DNA of 14,749 nucleotides from Deltaproteobacteria bacterium (GTDB lineage: Bacteria > Desulfobacterota_B > Binatia > UBA9968), in contig JACPSF010000266.1 in the NCBI GenBank assembly GCA_016193385.1, forward strand, positions 1-14,749, in the 5' to 3' direction. The notes under the pieces were generated by a model. The model made no database searches. It worked only from the letters and a program-made list of their open reading frames with translations, and was not told where the DNA came from. The position numbers and the translations under genes are program-made. Position 1 is the stretch's first letter. Every line of letters begins with the position of its first letter. Positions 13,986 through 14,749 of the stretch are shown here, piece by piece.

Positions 13986-14749
13986 GGAAATGCCAGTTCC
14001 GGACATTTCGGTTAGGCTGGGAAGGTTGTGTTTGAAGAACCCGGTGATGACCGCATCCGGTACATTCGGATATGGTCAGGAATATGATTGTTTTATCGAT
14101 TTGAACCAGCTGGGAGGGATTATAGTTAAAGGGACTTCGCTCATGCCCAGACTAGGGAATCCACCGGCGAGGATCGTCGAGGTTGTAGGAGGAACACTTA
14201 GTTCGGTCGGGCTGCACAACGTGGGGGTGGAAAGGTTCATTAAAGAAAAACTGCCGTATTTAAGGAAACTTGACTCCCGTATCATCGTCAATATATTCGG
14301 CGCTAGCGTATCTGATTATCACGAAGTGGCGAGGCGGCTTGAAGGGATAGACGGCGTGTCTGGAGTAGAGGTGAATATCTCTTGTCCCAATGTCAAGGAG
14401 GGAGGCGTTGCCTTTGGAAGCTCTCCGGATCAGACTTACAGGGTTGTCAACTCGGTGCGGGACGCAACGACGCTTCCTCTCATGGTCAAGTTATCTCCGA
14501 ACGTTACGGACATCACTGTTATTGCGCGGGCCGCTGCCGAGGCCGGAGCCGAAATATTGTCACTCATTAACAATCCTGTAGGTCTTGCCATTGATATCAA
14601 CTCGCGGAAGGCTATGCTGGGTAATCTAACCGGCGGGCTTGCGGGACCGGCCATCAAGCCCATTGCCGTGCGCATGGTATGGGAAGTCTACAAGGCTCGG
14701 CTTGGACTGCCTTTGGTGGGGATAGGAGGAATCATGAGCTCCAGGGATG
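13978..14749 (+). CDS. pyrD: PyrD-type (class 1B) dihydroorotate dehydrogenase-like catalytic subunit, 3' end outside window
   Basis: The open frame continues past the window end; 257 residues are visible. FMN TIM-barrel motifs are clear: N-P-V-M-T-A-S-G-T-F-G-Y-G, G-I-I-V-K-G-T-S, V-N-I-S-C-P-N with catalytic C136 (Cys marks class 1B and 1A enzymes), M-V-K-L-S-P-N, G-G-L-A-G-P-A-I-K-P-I and G-I-G-G-I at the end. ATG 13978 overlaps pyrK by 8 nt; a second in-frame ATG at 13990 is possible. Two substrate-site positions look altered: the usual L-N-x-I-G-L-Q-N reads L-S-S-V-G-L-H-N (S75), and L-I-N-T reads L-I-N-N (N199). It is either a divergent dihydroorotate dehydrogenase or a paralogue acting on another substrate. 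The PyrK partner supports NAD-linked electron transfer. Confidence 0.88.
   Translation, partial: MSEEMPVPDISVRLGRLCLKNPVMTASGTFGYGQEYDCFIDLNQLGGIIVKGTSLMPRLGNPPARIVEVVGGTLSSVGLHNVGVERFIKEKLPYLRKLDSRIIVNIFGASVSDYHEVARRLEGIDGVSGVEVNISCPNVKEGGVAFGSSPDQTYRVVNSVRDATTLPLMVKLSPNVTDITVIARAAAEAGAEILSLINNPVGLAIDINSRKAMLGNLTGGLAGPAIKPIAVRMVWEVYKARLGLPLVGIGGIMSSRD

Overview
The window looks like chromosomal DNA from an uncultured, fairly GC-rich, metabolically versatile bacterium. Three things suggest this: a tripartite-tricarboxylate-transporter (TTT/Bug) binding protein, a three-subunit molybdenum hydroxylase paired with a UbiD decarboxylase, and an FkbH/carrier-protein fusion. Together with short heptamer arrays between genes, they bring to mind environmental Deltaproteobacteria, Tectomicrobia, NC10 or Rokubacteria. 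This is a low-confidence guess; no rRNA or tRNA is present to anchor taxonomy.

Region 1 (1-5287, + strand) is the end of what looks like a specialised-metabolite or glycoconjugate operon. It holds the C-terminus of a GMC oxidoreductase (stop overlaps the next start), an alkaline-phosphatase-superfamily protein, a GT-A-like glycosyltransferase, and an FkbH-type HAD-IIIC protein fused to a C-terminal peptidyl carrier domain. Three of the four differ from their families at catalytic positions. The GMC protein has Gly where the C-terminal Asn/His is expected. The phosphatase has SSQG in place of SDHG. The FkbH protein lacks about 20 residues containing the HAD nucleophile motif. All reading frames are nevertheless open.

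Region 2 (5337-6302) holds a lone nanE homologue on the minus strand, convergent with region 1, and a roughly 290-bp divergent intergenic region. That region contains a 14-bp direct repeat, three nearly concentric inverted repeats, and a perfect 9-bp hairpin that competes for one arm of the largest repeat.

Region 3 (6303-11793, + strand) is a probable four-gene catabolic operon: 2Fe-2S subunit, molybdopterin subunit and FAD subunit of a xanthine-dehydrogenase-family hydroxylase, then a UbiD-type (prenyl-FMN) decarboxylase. This combination resembles furan/heteroaromatic carboxylate pathways such as the hmf system, but the substrate cannot be read from sequence. Two different 7-bp-period arrays lie exactly at the stop codons of the first two genes.

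Region 4 (11794-14749, + strand, visibly more AT-rich) starts with a well-formed sigma-54 -24/-12 element. It is followed by a secreted TTT solute-binding protein with no membrane partners in view, and then an overlapping PyrK-PyrD-type flavoprotein pair. The PyrD homologue runs off the window end. It keeps the catalytic Cys but differs at two positions that normally bind orotate, so it may not be the housekeeping enzyme. Regions 3 and 4 could together import and process an organic acid, but that link is inference.
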